DNA of 38,691 nt from Gnetum montanum (taxonomy: Eukaryota > Streptophyta > Gnetopsida > Gnetales > Gnetaceae), in contig MNCI01004173.1 of NCBI GenBank assembly GCA_015680685.1, positions 6,133 through 44,823 of the forward strand, given 5' to 3'. Position numbers and translations under genes: made by a program. This document shows, piece by piece, positions 1 to 10,580 of the stretch. Within the stretch, counting starts at the first letter, position 1; every line of letters starts with the position of its first letter. Under the pieces are notes generated by a model that was not told the origin of the DNA, ran no database searches, and saw only the letters and a list, made by a program, of their open reading frames with translations.

Positions 1-572
1 TAAAGATCAAGATTACTTCATCATTGCAACATTCACTTAGTTTAAATTACTTAATTAATTATTGTTTTCGTAGTTAATATCTCTTCACCCTAAACTCCTT
101 AAACATGGAATGAGTACAACTTAATCATGAGCATTTAAGTGTGACTACTTGGTAACCCAGTAGCATACCTAGGATCAGCACTTGGTAATCCCAGTAGTAG
201 TCATGCACGAGGTCCAAGATATGTATGGATGATTAAGGAACGGATGCTCATCGTACTTAGGCTACCTTAGATTCTCTCTTCCTATCTCCTATTAGTTTAA
301 ACTCTCTCTCTCTCATTTTCTCCTAGCTTAATTAAAGATTATTTTCCATTGTCTCTAGGAGCAGCATTAGTTTAGGAACACATCATACACCTCACTATGG
401 ACTAAACTGTACATGACAAATCAAATACTAGTCCAGGTGGAAAGACAACGAATTGCGATCAACGAGTAACTATTTAGATACCACAACTAGCCCATTTGTG
501 GAGTTTGACCGGATCGTGCATGAAATGCTCATATTCATATGGTTGAGTGTAGGGGTACCTTGCCACTCATCA
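1..572 (+). mobile_element. 3' part of an LTR (element X), truncated by the window edge
   Basis: The stretch matches the reverse complement of the RT-2 LTR at 8344-9204 through its R/U5 part. Shared landmarks are the 'acttggtaaycccagtag' phrases, the 'catatggttgagtgtaggggtacc' block and the terminal CACTCATCA. It ends at 572 and no primer-binding site follows, so it is a 3' LTR or the end of a solo LTR on the + strand. What follows is the TATA region of another LTR, so X probably inserted there. The expected target duplication would start at 573 (cctat); its partner lies outside the window. Confidence 0.75.
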
Positions 573-1269
573 CCTATAAATATAGAGCTTGGGCTCATGA
601 TTTCCATATATATATTTTTCAATTAGAGTAGCGAAGTTCTTGTAGTTTATTTTTTCCAAAGTTAGGATATTTTCTGAGTGCCCATAGCAGGAGTCTAAGT
701 GTGTACAGATCTTTGTTTGAACATTGATGTACTTGAGTGAAACAGTGTGATGGGAATAAAAATGAACTCTTTTGATAATCCTTGTAGTACTAAGAATAGA
801 TTAATGTTTCCTTTAATGCATTTCCATCAAGCAATTAATTTCTAGTTGTTAATGAACACAAGCATGACCACTTTGAGCATACATATAGTGTTTGGTAACC
901 TAGCAATGCGTAACATTTAGTAGCTCGAAAATGCTATATGTGTTCAAGATGTGTCCAAGAAAGTGGGATGGGTACTTGTGTTAGGCTAGTTAGGTAGTAG
1001 ATGAATTAGATCTTAAATTATTTTACCTTTCATTCTTATTGTAGGTGATTAAACTTATAAAACATAAAATGATAAACATCATATGCCTCATTGTGGACTA
1101 AACCATACGTGACAAAGCTACCCCTAGTCCAAGTGGGAAGACAGCGAATTATGATTAGAGCATAGCGATCTAGATGCCACAACTAGTCCCATCCACGGAA
1201 TTCGACTAGATTGTGCGTGAATGCTTGTCATTCATATGGTTGAGCATAAGGGTACCTCACCGCTCATCA
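573..1269 (+). mobile_element. LTR fragment Y, from the TATA box to the 3' end
   Basis: It begins at the TATA-like cctataaatatagagc and runs through R and U5 to GCTCATCA. It matches the LTR of RT-3 (14948-15795) and RT-6 (37480-38260) in phrases such as 'gtacttga', 'aayccttg(t/c)agtact' and 'ttggtaacc(t/c)agcaa'. The U3 part is missing because element X sits directly upstream. Its end is followed by a second U5 tail rather than a primer-binding site, so it is a remnant at a recombination or nested insertion site. Confidence 0.65.
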
Positions 1270-1447
1270 CTATGAACTAAACCATACATGACAAAGCTAC
1301 CACTAGTCTAAGTGGAAAGATAGAAAATTGTGATCAAGGCATAATGATCTAGATGCACAACTAGTCCCATCCATAGAATTTGACCAGATTGTGCATGAAT
1401 GCTTATGATTCATATGGTTGGGTGTAGGGGTACCTCACCGCTCATCA
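1270..1447 (+). repeat. Remnant U5 tail of the RT-1 5' LTR
   Basis: About 178 bases match the last part of the RT-1 3' LTR (about 5582-5759), ending CCGCTCATCA directly before the primer-binding site. Together with the end of fragment Y it makes two LTR tails in tandem. The rest of the RT-1 5' LTR is missing. Confidence 0.7.
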
Positions 1448-1467
1448 TTGGTGCCGTTGCTGGGTCC
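1448..1467 (+). other. Primer-binding site of RT-1
   Basis: TTGGTGCCGTTGCTGGGTCC follows the LTR terminus and belongs to the GCCGTTGCCGGGGA class familiar from Athila/Tat elements. Its 3' end runs into GGGTCCAC (1462-1469), a phrase also found in the internal promoter of RT-2. This suggests a deletion junction inside the site. Confidence 0.7.
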
Positions 1468-1474
1468 ACAAAAC

Positions 1475-1485
1475 CCTATAAATAG
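1475..1485 (+). promoter_or_regulatory. TATA-like box just downstream of the RT-1 primer-binding site
   Basis: CTATAAATAGG is a strong plant-type TATA box, unusual so close behind a primer-binding site. The downstream sequence matches the leader behind the internal TATA of RT-2 (10503-10520, - strand), so this is probably the promoter of the accessory ORF, brought next to the primer-binding site by a deletion. It is flanked by GGGTCC and GGACCC, which could pair. Confidence 0.5.
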
Positions 1486-1984
1486 GACCCTTGTGATGCT
1501 CAAAAAATTCATTATCATCAATTAACACTAGGGGAGTTTTTACATTTTTCTCTACCACCTAAGAGCTTTGTGCAACCAACTTCCACATGCGATATCTTGC
1601 ATTGTACTGCTCCAATTTTCATGATTTTTAAACCTATTTGATCCTAGAGTGTTTTAATTTAGTTGGAGGAGGGTGCTTGTGTGGAAAAATTATGTAGATT
1701 TTTCAAACTTTATTATCACCTGGAAGGTATTATAAGGGTAAGAATGTTAAAAACCTTAAGTATTTTAATGAATAATCAATCGTATGTATGTCAAAACCTC
1801 TAATTCTCTCACCCAAGGGATCATAACCATCATTATAAGTCATGCATAAGGGAAAAGAAGCCAATTGTGAAGGGTCATAAAAGAAGTTAACACCTTAATG
1901 GAGCTAAGGTCATGGGTAAGGTATAAACTTGTTAAGGATAAATGAAAAACACCTTAGTAACACTAATTACTTAATTGATTACAG
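1486..1984 (+). other. Leader of the accessory ORF with an acceptor-like CAG|ATG junction
   Basis: No coding frame is visible. The leader aligns patchily with the - strand leader of RT-2 (about 9997-10500), including 'gcttccayat...atcttgc' and 'tagagtgttt'. It ends TTGATTACAG|ATGGCCCC; RT-2 ends GTGATTGCAG|ATGGCCCC at the same place. An AG acceptor abutting the ATG in both copies suggests a leader intron. I cannot fix the donor. Confidence 0.4.
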
Positions 1985-4706
1985 ATGGCCCCAAAAAGAG
2001 GTAGACAAGAAGGACCTTCACAAGGTGCAAGCAAATGCCTAAGAGGTGGTAGTGGCTGACTAGAAGAATAGAAGGCCCAATCGTTTAGCATTCATCAAAA
2101 GGCTCTTGCTGCAAGGTAGTTGGTCCAAGTGAAGGCCATAGAACCATAGGCTCTAGTGCAACAACAACGCCTCACTTTGTCCCAAGAATGCCTCCAAGCC
2201 ATCGAAAAGCAGTCTATGTTGACCACAATCATCATGGAAATGAACTTTGGGCCATTCTTGGTGTTTGTCTCAAGGCAATCAAAACTTAGCTTCAAGCATT
2301 GCCTCTATGGCATATCCTCTCTAAAAGTGGGGAATGGTACCTCAATGAGATGTATGAATTTTGGCATTATAAGAAAGAAGGAACCACTATTAACATTGGT
2401 TGAGTCTTTGTCTCTTTTTCAATCAAGGCCATTGTAGAGGCTTTAAACATACCTAATGTGGGGTCCAAGGTAGTGCATCTATCTACAAGGTCTAACGTGG
2501 AAACTAGAAAAATATGGCTAAGGTGGGCATACAATAAAGAAAACAAGATATATAATGAGTTGACCTTGGAAGAGAGGATCTACTTCAAAATTAGCACATA
2601 CCACCTCTTCCCAACTAAAGGGCTCAATAGAATATCAACTTAGGTAACTAGAGGAAGTACAATCTTGATGGGAAAATACAATACTAATCTTGCCTAGTTG
2701 TACTTCATGGAAATTCAAAGGAGGTTTAAGAAAAGAAAGGTAGGGAAGCTAACACTTCCATTCTCTTGCCTAATTAGAAATCTATGCAAGCATGTTAGAA
2801 TCCTAAGTTACACCAATGATGTTCCTAGGAGGGTTCAGAATGCTTCCTTTACTGAATTGCTCAAACTCGCAACACCAAGGAAAGACCTTGGTGATGAACA
2901 AGAACTAGAGAAGGAGCAAGAATAAGAACCAAAAAAGGAGCCTGAGCAAGAATTAGTGCAATGATGAGAGCCGCATGGTTTGCTACCACAACAGTAAGAC
3001 TATAGGTCCATAATGAGCCATTTGCAGAGAATAGCTAAAACTCTTAGTTGGGGAAGCAAGGATGAATCAAACCTATTTGAAGTCATAAATGATGCCATTC
3101 AACCTAGAATTTTTGCCGATCCATCAAGGGGATAAATATCTTTGCAATTAGGAGGAAAGGCTCATTGGTCACAAAAGATCTCTGGAAATGTTGCATCTTT
3201 TCAAGTGGTGCTTGAAATGGGAGAAGGTGCCACAGTCATGGTCATGCAACACCAAGATGTGGCAGATGCAACAAAAGTTATCATAGATGACATTAAAGAA
3301 TTCTTTAATGTGCCTGCTATGCCCCCGATAGATTTGACCAGAACCAGAGATGCATAAATGTAAGTTGGGACTTCAATGACTCCTATGGCCCATGAGGATG
3401 TGCTTGACAAATTGCTATAGATTGGACAAGAAATGACAACTCTGTTTGACATCCCCAGTGATGTCACTGTAGTATAATCCGCCCTCATTGCCACAAAAAA
3501 AAATTGGTCATGGTAGAAACAAAGGCAAAGCATGTAGAAGCATAAGTGCATAGATTGCAACAAGAGCTCATTACCCTGAGAGTTGAAAGAAGGGATCCTT
3601 TCTAATTCATTATGTCTAACCAATTGGAACAATTTCAAATGGAGCAACTGGGCTAATTGATTAAACAAAATAAAGTTGTTGAACAAGAAAAGAAGAAAGC
3701 GGTCTAGAATGCCTTAGCCATTAAAGCCCAAGCATATGCCCATAAGAAGGCATTGACCATTGCATAGGAGGAGAATAAGCAACTTACTATTGATAATGCC
3801 AGGTTGACCACTATTGAGAAATAGAAAAACATTTTTAAAGAAAGTACCCACTAGTTGAGGGAGCAATTGGTGAGGGTCAACTAGGATATAAGTAGATTGG
3901 CCAGAGAGAACTAAACCCACTCAATGGAGGAGGTTTGTGTAATACGTCAAAAATCTACAATCGAGATAAGCACATGGCAAAATAAGTTCAAGAAGCATGA
4001 GAAGTTGAAAGAGCACTTCCAAGACCAGATTGGCATGTATAAATAGATTAATGAAAAATAAATCTAGATGGAAAAGGCCTTTATTAGTTCCATGTCAATG
4101 TAGAATCCTAACTGGCAGCCCATCTTGGATAGCTATGCCTTAGTCTACCAAGTGGAAGTGAAGAACAAGGACTTGCAGATTGAAGATTTGAAAGAGTACA
4201 TGGCATTGGCTAATCTTCACTACGTCAACCTTGCCATGTTAATAGTAGGTTAGCCCAGAAATAAGTTGGAACAACAAGTACCAGCCACTTATGCCTTGTA
4301 TGAAAAAGAGATTACAGATAGGAAAAATGCTCTACAAAAACTTCATGTGGCAAACTCAAAAGTAAAAACAATTAAGGCTTGCTACCATGGGCAAAGAGAT
4401 ATAGCCTCAGACTTAGCTAAAAGATTAGCAAATCATCCTGAACTAAAAGAAAAGGCTAGAGATTTTGAGGAGGAACAACGGCAGTTTAGAGCATGGTATG
4501 TGAAAGCAAATCAAATGTTACAACAACTATTGTGTCCATGGGATGTACTAGTTCCAGCACACATTGGCTCATTAACCTAGATGGTACATGATCCAAGGAT
4601 AGAGGAGGAGAAGTTGTAAGTGCTCTTGAATAGCTATAAATTCTAGAAGCGTAATGATAAGGGGAAGTGACCCATGGAAGAGCCATTGCCTCCGAGAACT
4701 ACATGA
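1985..4706 (+). pseudogene. Accessory ORF of RT-1: large coiled-coil protein, broken
   Basis: From the ATG at 1985 a protein of about 900 codons can be followed across several frames to a TGA at 4704-4706. It is broken by many stops (mostly TAG) and at least two frameshifts. The N-terminal part matches the RT-2 copy (9313-9996): basic start MAPKRG, then LSQECLQAI, MNFGPF, HLSTRSNV and LEERIYFK. The C-terminal half (about 3500-4600) is rich in Glu, Lys, Gln and Leu and looks like a long coiled coil; the tail is Pro-rich. No gag, protease, RT or integrase motif is present. The pattern 'I-x-I-x-FS...AI...L-x-LP', clearest in RT-2, faintly recalls the putative plant transposon protein domain; I do not assign a function. 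Confidence 0.6.
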
Positions 4707-4885
4707 ACTTCACTAATTTTGTTGTTTTGTTATTTTTTCATGTTGTGTCCATTCTCTATGAAACACCATTATGGCATGAAAGAGTCAAGTTATGTGTTTA
4801 TTTAAGTTAATAAATAATCCCATAGCTTTCCAATATTTTGTAAAGAACTTGTTCCTCATTTTTTTAACTCGAGGACAAGTTTTAA
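4707..4885 (+). other. 3' untranslated stretch of RT-1
   Basis: No coding frame. It holds 'aataatcccatag(c)tttccaatattttgtaa', which recurs (on the - strand) beside the 3' LTR of RT-5 near 28375-28410 and partly in RT-2 near 9285. This is the conserved end of the internal region. Confidence 0.6.
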
Positions 4886-4901
4886 TTCAATTGTGAGGGT
4901 A
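4886..4901 (+). other. Polypurine tract of RT-1
   Basis: TTCAATTGTGAGGGTA directly precedes the 3' LTR (TGATAAG...) and matches the RT-2 and RT-5 tracts, TTCAATCATGGGAGTA and TTCAATCATGGGGGTA. It would prime plus-strand synthesis. Confidence 0.75.
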
Positions 4902-5759
4902 TGATAAGTCATGTTTTGTAGGGCTACGATATTAGGTATCTGATATTGGGGCACAACCTTTGATGTTGGGGATCGAATATCATTCCTTCCATGTTAGCCT
5001 ATAAATACTACACTTGGGTGCATGACTGGGATAGAGGAGATAGAAGGATAGATTCATAGATTTTGATAGATTTCAAGTTTTGTTAATTTCTAGTGCATGC
5101 TTGTAGTGTGATGTTAACTGATTGTATGAAATCCTTATTCGAGTGTGACGTACTTGGACATGTTACATGTTTGACAATAAACATCGAGATTACTTCAATC
5201 ATTGTAGTATCCACTTAGTTTTTTATTATTGCTTTTAATTGCTTAAATGTGTACTATTTTCCTTAGATAATGTTATCATTTATTGCTCTTTATTATTCTT
5301 GTCATTAAGTGGAATGAGTACGACTAATCATGAGCACTTAAGTATAATTACTTAGTAACCTAGTAGTGTATTGTTTGGTATGCCTAGTAACAGTACACTT
5401 GGTAATTTCAATGGTAGTTACGCAAAGTCCAAGGCATGTATAGAAGGTTAGGAATGAATACTCATTGTACGTAGGGTGGTTTAGACTTTACTTTCCATTG
5501 TTAATTAGATTAAATAATTAATTTCTTTATTATCATTAGGATTAGCTTAAGGTTGAATAGCATCAACAATTATATGCCTCACTCTAAACTAAACCATACA
5601 TAACAAAGCTACCACTAGTCCAAGTGGGAAGATAGTGAACTGTAATCAAGGCATAATGGTCTAGATGCACAACCAGTTGCATCCATGGTATTCGATCAGA
5701 TTGTGCATGAACACTTGTGATTTGTATGGTTGGGTGTAGGGGTACCTCGCTACTCATCA
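4902..5759 (+). repeat. 3' LTR of RT-1
   Basis: This 858-base LTR starts TGATAAGTCATG and ends CTACTCATCA. U3 has a GATATT/GATATC-like cluster (4927-4981) followed by a TATA-like cctataaatac near 4990. R/U5 contains the 'acttggtaa' repeats shared by all LTRs of this superfamily. Its length is very close to that of the RT-2 left LTR (861 bases). Confidence 0.85.
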
Positions 5760-7350
5760 TGAAGTGCTTTTTTCTAAAACTTTTTTGACACCTTACCCTA
5801 CCATAGTTAACTTTAACCTAAGAACAAATTCTCTTTTCTATTCCAACAACTTTGCAAAAATATTACTCACAATGATCATTAGATAATTGTACAAATCATT
5901 TTTATCCTTTTTTTAGATAACAATATAGGTTTACCAGTTTTCTAATGTTGATCTAATTCTTGATCTATTATTGAATTTAAAATGTGTTAAATTTCTCTAT
6001 GAATAATAGGTCCTACTCACTTTAATAATTCTGTATATAAATCATCTAAATCTACAACTATACCAAATGCTAGCTTTTTAAAACCCTTCATGACTTTTGC
6101 AAGAGTAAATTGGAGAAGTGTTTACTATTATCATATTCTCATGTAAATAGTTTATCATAAAATGAGTAAAAATATTTAAAAGAAAAATTAATGATGAAGA
6201 AGCTTTATGGTGAAAACATTATTAAAATTATCTAGGCTTTTTTTTAATGGTGTAAAAAAAATATTTTTAGTACTTCCTAGTAAATTTTGTTCTCTTGGTT
6301 CTAATCAAGTATTTATATACCTTAACTAAACTTTGTCTATAACTCTTACTTATGTTTTTAATATTGTGTCTAGCTAACATGCAATTCTTATCAAACCAAG
6401 TCTTCTAAGTATTTTGTTTTTGTGAATGCACACCTTTCTTAGTTACTATAAGCAAAACTTGGTTAAGTTCCTTATGTTGTCTTTTAAGATTTCATTTATT
6501 ATGTGCTGCATTCATATATTTTTTCTTGAATTTTAGGATTATTCTATACTAAATTTTTTTTATTCTTATTATTTATTGTCTAAGAAAATATTTAAATTTG
6601 AAACAAAAACTTTACATGACGATGGCAAGTCTCCACTAAATATTCTTCAACTTTTAACTCCATAATAAATTCACTATCTTCGTAAAAACATAAAAGCAAA
6701 TCAACGCAAGTCCTATGAAAGTAAATGATAAAGATTAAGAAAATCTAAAAAGGGCATTACAAATAAGATGATAAAAAATTTTTGTTCATTCTAATAATTG
6801 TTGACCCATCTTATTAATAGTGTCATTTGCAAAATTTTGTGTCTAGCTGTGATCTTTAGTAATGTCTAAACTACCAACATTATGTTGCCACTAAATAATT
6901 ATTTTTTTCTATTGTGAACCTATCCTTGCATTAAAATCTCCACAAATAAACATCGAGTCTTTGGCTAAAAATTCTACAATATCTTTGCCTAAGAAGTGAA
7001 AAGGATGATTACAAGACAACTCTATATAATCATACAGTGTAGCATATCTAGGGGGAAAATAGCATATGGCAAGGAAAGCACAACCATGTTAACATAAGAC
7101 TTTTAGCCAACCATACTGTTGATGATCATTGATTTTTTTAGAAGCATAATTTTCAAAATATTTCCTCCCTAATATAGCAATGCCACTTGCCTTTTTACCC
7201 TACTCTTATGTTTCTTACAATAAATCTAATGAGTACAAGAACTCCGAAATCTATAGAATCAACATCTTCCTTTGTTTCAACAAATCCAAAAAAATCAAAG
7301 CTATAAAAAAAACTAAATTGTTCAATGAAAACTTTATTTGCAATTCCATC
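5760..7350 (-). pseudogene. L1-type LINE remnant: endonuclease and start of reverse transcriptase
   Basis: On the - strand a decayed endonuclease reads KASGIAIL (about 7190-7165), WLKVLC, then CYFPPRYATLYDY and, near 6925-6955, GDFNARIG, the endonuclease/exonuclease/phosphatase motif of plant L1 elements. Downstream are the usual spacer motifs: an SDH-less VEEYLVETCHRHVK near 6620-6660, WFDKNC near 6390, and an ELLK-W-like stretch near 6000-6030 that begins the RT domain. Stops and frameshifts are frequent. The element is cut at 5760 by the RT-1 LTR, so most of RT and the 3' tail are missing here. It encoded an endonuclease/RT for target-primed retrotransposition and is dead. Confidence 0.75.
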
Positions 7351-8343
7351 ATCTATATTATGAAATCCACACCTTAAAGGACCTATAGGTATTTTGAATA
7401 ATTTTTGAAATACTACTTATTTGTAATTACTACCATGTTAATAATATTTAGATATAGGACCAAACCCTTTTGACAAGCTACCTACTTTTTTTGTTGTTTA
7501 GCCCTTTCTTCAAGCTCCTTTTGAGGAAGATCCTTGTTTATCTAAATGCTTTTCACATTTTCACTTTGCTTCAAGTGAATTTAATGTTTTCAAATATGCT
7601 CTCTGTCTTCTACATCATGAAACTTAATGGTGTAGGGACACCTCTTCTAAACACCTTTTCTTCCCTTGATTTAAGAATAAATATTATAGATAGCAATAAG
7701 ATGTTTGTAGTATTAGAGAAACATCTTAGCTGAGAGCTGAACTTTTGACAAGAGACATTTTGTCATTGTATGAAATGTTTTGTTTTGCTATGGAGATGTC
7801 TTAGCCTGAAAGGAGACATCTTGCTCAAGTGTAGACATCTACCCTTGACTATAGGTGTCTTGCCTATAAGCTAGATTTGACAAAGAGACATCTTGTTTAA
7901 CCTATAGATGTCTTGTTCAAGTAGGAAACTTTCTAGGTTGCATGTTCAAGATGAAAAACAACTGAGAACCTTTTGAGATAAGTTTGGGAAAGATTTTCCT
8001 AAAGTGTTAGTTTGGTTTTATGATAAAGATTGAGCCTTTGCATATTGTAAGGAAGAGAGTTGGATGAGAGATTGCATGAAAGTTTGTTTAATTAAACATG
8101 TTTGTGGATTTGGAAATTGTATAGAATCTTGATCTTGTGTATGAGGAAAGAGATCTAAATCGATTGTACCTTGCATTAAGATCAATTATGTGTGATTGTA
8201 GAGCCTCTTGCTCTACAATATCATTGAGTGTATTGTTGTGTGCATTGTGGGATTATTGTTATATTATAATGGTAATCTTCTTCTAGCATTAATAGAAGAT
8301 AGCTAGTTTTCTTGCTTTCTAGTAATTTATTTATCTTACATAT
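7351..8343. other. Unassigned AT-rich stretch left of RT-2
   Basis: No supported gene. Between about 7740 and 7925 the phrase 'gagacatctt' or its variants (agacatct, aggtgtctt, gatgtctt) recurs at irregular spacing on both strands, as in the LTR or leader of some retroelements. Short frames at 7470-7733 have no family signal. It continues across RT-2 into 14878-14947. Confidence 0.4.
8339..8343. repeat. Target site duplication of RT-2, left copy
   Basis: CATAT directly abuts the LTR; the identical right copy is at 14873-14877. Confidence 0.8.
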
Positions 8344-9204
8344 TGATGAGTGGCTAGGTACCCCTACACTCAATCATATGAATACGAGCATTCACGCACG
8401 ATCCGGTTGAACTCTGTAGATGGACTAGTTGTGGTATCTAGATAGTTACACGTTGATTGCAGTTCGCTGTCTTCCCACCTAGACTAGTATTTACTTGGTC
8501 ACATATGGTTTAGTCCAAAGTGAGGCGAATGATGTGATCCTAAACTAGTGCTACTCCTAGAGACAATGGAAAATAAACTTGTTGTAAGCTAATAGGTAGT
8601 GAGAAGAAAAATCTAAACTAGCGTAAGTGTGATCAGCATCTGTCCTTAGTCATCCGTATGCATCTTGGACCTCATGTACTACTTCTAGGATTACCAAGTG
8701 CACATTACTTAAGCACTCCTAAATACGCTACTGGGTTACCAAGTAGTTACACTTCAATGTTCGTGATTAAGTCATACTCATTCTACAATTGACAAAAATA
8801 ATAGTAAATGACGATAAAAAAATATTAACTAAGAAAATAATAAATAACAATAACAATTAAATAGTTAAAAACTAAGTGAATGTTGCAATGATGGAGTAAT
8901 CTCAATCTTTATTACCAGTCATGTGTGTGTCCAAGTACATCACACTTGAATAAAGGTTTCGTACAATTACAATCATCACACTGTGGGCATGCACTAGGGA
9001 AAGAACTAAAATGAATTAAAAAAATGATAAAAAGACTCTATCCTAAGAATTACCAACTCTCATGTTCCTGTGTGCCCAAATGTGTATTTGTAGGCTTACA
9101 CAGCACTCATGATATCATGTATTTGATATCATTACCTAGGCTGCGATATCGCGTACCCAATATCGAGGATCTGATATCAAGGGCTAGCAAGACATGATTC
9201 ATCA
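8344..9204 (-). repeat. 3' LTR of RT-2
   Basis: This 861-base LTR reads TGATGAATCATG...CACTCATCA on the - strand. U3 contains several GATATC sites (about 9117-9180), and a TATA-like CCTACAAATACAC follows near 9090. The right LTR matches over its assembled 579 bases, with differences mostly C/T or G/A. Confidence 0.85.
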
Positions 9205-9220
9205 TACTCCCATGATTGAA
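9205..9220 (-). other. Polypurine tract of RT-2
   Basis: On the - strand TTCAATCATGGGAGTA abuts the 3' LTR. Confidence 0.75.
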
Positions 9221-9312
9221 TAATAACTCATCCTTGAGTCAGACAAAATAAGAATGGGTTCGATTGATTACATAGTGGATAGGTATGGGATTATTGACTA
9301 ACTAGGAATTAC

Positions 9313-9996
9313 TCATGTCATAGTGTGGAAATTCTTGTTTAAACCTTTTATTGGGAAAATGTGATATGTGCCGATTTTGAAGTAGATTCTCTCTTCAAGT
9401 GTCAGCTCTTCATATGCTTTATCTTCCTTGTCATATGTCCTTTTCAACCATATCTTCTGCGCATCAACATTGGAATGAGTGGACAAGTGAGTAACTTTTG
9501 GCCTTGTATTCGGAAGATTTAGAACTTTCAAAATGGCTTTGGTAGAGAAATCAATAGAAATACCACCAATATCAATGGTGGTGCCTTCTTCTTTGTGGTG
9601 CCAAAATTGGTATGTCTCTCCTAGGTACCAATCACCACTTTCAGAGAGAATAGGCCATAATGGGGACCCTTTAAGTTGGTCCCTGATTACTTCGAGAGCA
9701 AACTCAGTGAAAGGTCCAAAGTTGAGTTCCACAATCATAGCTGCTAATGTGGACCTTTCATGAATTGCTTGAACACATTCTAGAGACAACATGAAATGTT
9801 GTCCTTGTTCAGGTGCTTCGCCATCTCCTCCTTCAGCATGTCCCAATTGCACAGTAATAGGGGGTTCCTAATGGATGCTAAATGATTATGCCTCCTGTTC
9901 TGTATGTTCCTCGAGAGATGCCTAGCCTCTGCCTCTCCTTGGCCATTTGGATGCACCCTGAGAAGGTCCTCCTTGCTGTCCTCTTTTAGGGGCCAT
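9313..9996 (-). pseudogene. Accessory ORF of RT-2, N-terminal part, truncated
   Basis: From the ATG at 9996 the frame reads MAPKRG..., meets three stops in its first 50 codons (TAG, TAA, TAG), and is then open for about 180 codons to 9313. It is homologous to the start of the RT-1 ORF, sharing LEERIYFK, HLSTHSNV and MNFGPF/LNFGPF. It is better preserved here and shows GGISIDFSTKAILKVLNLP, faintly like the putative plant transposon protein domain. It stops after about 228 codons against about 900 in RT-1; the coiled-coil half is missing and the sequence passes directly into the 3' untranslated end. This is therefore an internal deletion. Function unknown. Confidence 0.6.
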
Positions 9997-10500
9997 CTGC
10001 AATCACACAGAGCCGTCTATTAGTACGGTTATTTACAAAATTTGATTTATACCTTACTTCCTACCTTAATAAATTCATTTCTTGTTTAGTGTGATTTAGA
10101 GTTAGAAAATTTTAAGAAAGTTTCCCCTAAAAGTTTTGATATTGGGCCCAATTTTGATTAGGTGACTCCAAAAAATAATTTTCATGGTCTAGGTGAAGAG
10201 ATAAAATTAATTTGGCAAATGGTTTTAACATTTTTAAGGTCATTTACCCTTTATGATATCCTTTAGGAAACAATGAATTCTGAAAAAACTATGCACAACT
10301 TGGAGTGTACCCTTCCCCCATGACTAAGTCAAACACTCTAAGTTTAGACAGGTTTGATTGGAATGAGAATCGAAGCATTAATGAGCAAGATATGGAAGTT
10401 GGAATGATAGGTGCTCAAAGCGTTAAAATTTGTGGAAGAAAATTTCAACAACTCCCCTTGCATGAATAGTGAAAATGATGTTGACATGCACGATGGGATC
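9997..10500 (-). other. Leader of the RT-2 accessory ORF
   Basis: No coding frame. It resembles the RT-1 leader and ends GTGATTGCAG|ATG, like a splice acceptor at the start codon. Within it, CTTAGTCATGGGGGAAGGG (- strand, 10309-10327) resembles the polypurine tract. Confidence 0.4.
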
Positions 10501-10580
10501 CCTATATATAGTTTTTATAGACGCAATATTGCATACCCAATAGCGTGGACCCGATATCACGTCGGACCTGATATCATGTC
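10501..10580 (-). promoter_or_regulatory. Internal U3-like promoter module of RT-2
   Basis: On the - strand two GATATC sites (10570-10575, 10553-10558), CTATTGGGTATGCAATATTGCG and the TATA run CTATAAAAACTATATATAGG (10501-10520) occur in this order. The RT-2 LTR U3 has the same order of parts: GATATC, GATATTGGGTACGCGATATCGCAG, then a TATA box. This looks like a second copy of the LTR promoter, placed about 500 bases ahead of the accessory ORF. Confidence 0.5.

Larger units (their letters stand above)
1270..5759 (+). mobile_element. RT-1: non-autonomous LTR retrotransposon with one accessory ORF and no gag or pol
   Basis: The order on the + strand is: remnant of the 5' LTR (1270-1447), primer-binding site (1448-1467), TATA-like site, leader, one long broken ORF (1985-4706), polypurine tract ending at 4901, and complete 3' LTR (4902-5759). 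The 5' LTR remnant is closer to this 3' LTR than to fragment Y: both have 'caaggcataatg(a/g)tctagatgcac' and 'ggttgggtgtagg'. I found no gag or pol motif between the primer-binding site and polypurine tract. It must have depended on proteins supplied by other elements. It interrupts a LINE at its right edge. Confidence 0.75.

Noticed and set aside
7740-7925. Recurring 'gacatct' words as a CRISPR-like or regular array
   Set aside because: Spacing is irregular, orientation mixed, units short and the genome is a plant.
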